Of a stretch of 14,382 nt of DNA, positions 14,009-14,382 are shown one piece after another (the first letter of the stretch is position 1; every line of letters starts with the position of its first letter). A model generated the notes under the pieces. It saw only the letters and a list, made by a program, of their open reading frames with translations, did no database searches and was not told the DNA's origin. Where the stretch lies: NCBI GenBank assembly GCA_051646185.1, contig JBOFCS010000169.1:1-14382 (forward strand). Direction: 5' to 3'. The position numbers and the translations under genes are program-made. This DNA comes from JBOFCS01 sp051646185. Lineage in GTDB: Bacteria; Actinomycetota; Actinomycetes; Mycobacteriales; Mycobacteriaceae.

Positions 14009-14382
14009 GTGTTCCCCGCGAATGCGGGGATGAGCCCGATAGGCCACAACGAAGTGCGCAGCACATTCCGTGTTCCCCGCGAATGCGGGGATGAGCCCGC
14101 CCTTACCGTGGATGAAAAAAGCTAAATGCAGTGTTCCCCGCGAATGCGGGGATGAGCCCACGTTATCCCTTGCGATGTAAGGGATTTTAGGGTGTTCCCC
14201 GCGAATGCGGGGATGAGCCCACGATCGGCTCAAGAGCTGAATCACTAGATACGTGTTCCCCGCGAATGCGGGGATGAGCCCCCGCTTGACAAAATTAGTA
14301 AACCTGGTAGACTGTGTTCCCCGCGAATGCGGGGATGAGCCACTGTTCGCATCCCGTGGTATGCAGTTTTTTAGGGTGTTCC
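14009..14382 (+). CRISPR. Type I-E CRISPR array, leader end (continues past the window)
   Basis: Repeats of 29 nt start at 14009, 14070, 14131, 14192, 14253 and 14314, with a seventh starting at 14376 and cut by the window edge. The core is TTCCCCGC, loop GAAT, GCGGGGA, then TGAGCCC. The period is 61 (32-nt spacers) for the first five units. The sixth repeat ends in A instead of C and is followed by a 33-nt gap. The stem and the ATGAGCCC handle show that the plus strand is the crRNA strand, with the leader and newest spacers next to cas2. Six spacers are visible. Repeats 1-5 are identical, which suggests an active or recently active array. Spacer sources cannot be told without a search. Confidence 0.98.

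Noticed and set aside
13985..14245. An 86-codon minus-strand frame across the array with a repeated HPRIRGEH peptide.
   Set aside because: It is the reverse reading of CRISPR repeats and spacers, a known source of false genes.

Overview
The window looks like a chromosomal segment of an actinobacterium of the Mycobacteriales, most likely a Corynebacterium. The supporting signs are an EspG-type ESX (type VII secretion) accessory gene, a standalone groEL2 ending in a Gly-Met-rich tail behind tandem CIRCE operators, a likely leaderless gene with a TANNNT -10, and moderate GC. The genus is inferred from gene content alone.

Layout. Positions 1-967 hold the 3' end of an unidentified gene and an EspG-like gene with an odd 5' end. 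Positions 1043-2544 hold a HAD-IIA phosphatase and a convergent SIMPL-domain lipoprotein gene. Positions 2545-4537 hold a heat-shock control region (two CIRCE elements), groEL2 and a strong intrinsic terminator. Positions 4560-5120 hold a small cassette: a YoeB/Txe-family toxin gene with no protein antitoxin, two degenerate CRISPR repeats around a short spacer-like segment, and a long hairpin. Positions 5121-13954 hold a complete type I-E CRISPR-Cas operon on the plus strand, cas3-cse1(cas8e)-cse2(cas11)-cas7e-cas5e-cas6e-cas1-cas2. Positions 14009-14382 hold the leader-proximal part of its array (29-nt repeats, mostly 32-nt spacers), which runs off the window.

The most interesting part is 4560-5062. 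The spacer-like segment begins with 11 nt identical to a site in the predicted toxin promoter. Two more matches follow after a mismatch at position 12, one of the every-sixth positions that are flipped out and unpaired in type I-E crRNA. The first degenerate repeat keeps 7 of the 8 bases of the crRNA 5' handle. The second keeps its stem-loop through a compensatory base-pair change. The natural reading is a CreTA-like module, a CRISPR-regulated toxin-antitoxin as described for haloarchaeal type I-B. Here a crRNA-like RNA would direct Cascade to repress a toxin promoter, so that losing Cascade would release the toxin. The toxin would be a protein mRNA interferase, and the effector complex type I-E. 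The matches are seen directly; the function is inference.

How the genes would work together. Cas6e processes transcripts of the main array and probably of the degenerate mini-array. Cse1, Cse2, Cas7e, Cas5e and Cas6e form Cascade, Cas3 degrades targets, and Cas1-Cas2 add spacers. The toxin cassette next to cas3 would make the host dependent on keeping Cascade. The genes before 4540 appear to be ordinary host genes flanking this defence locus.
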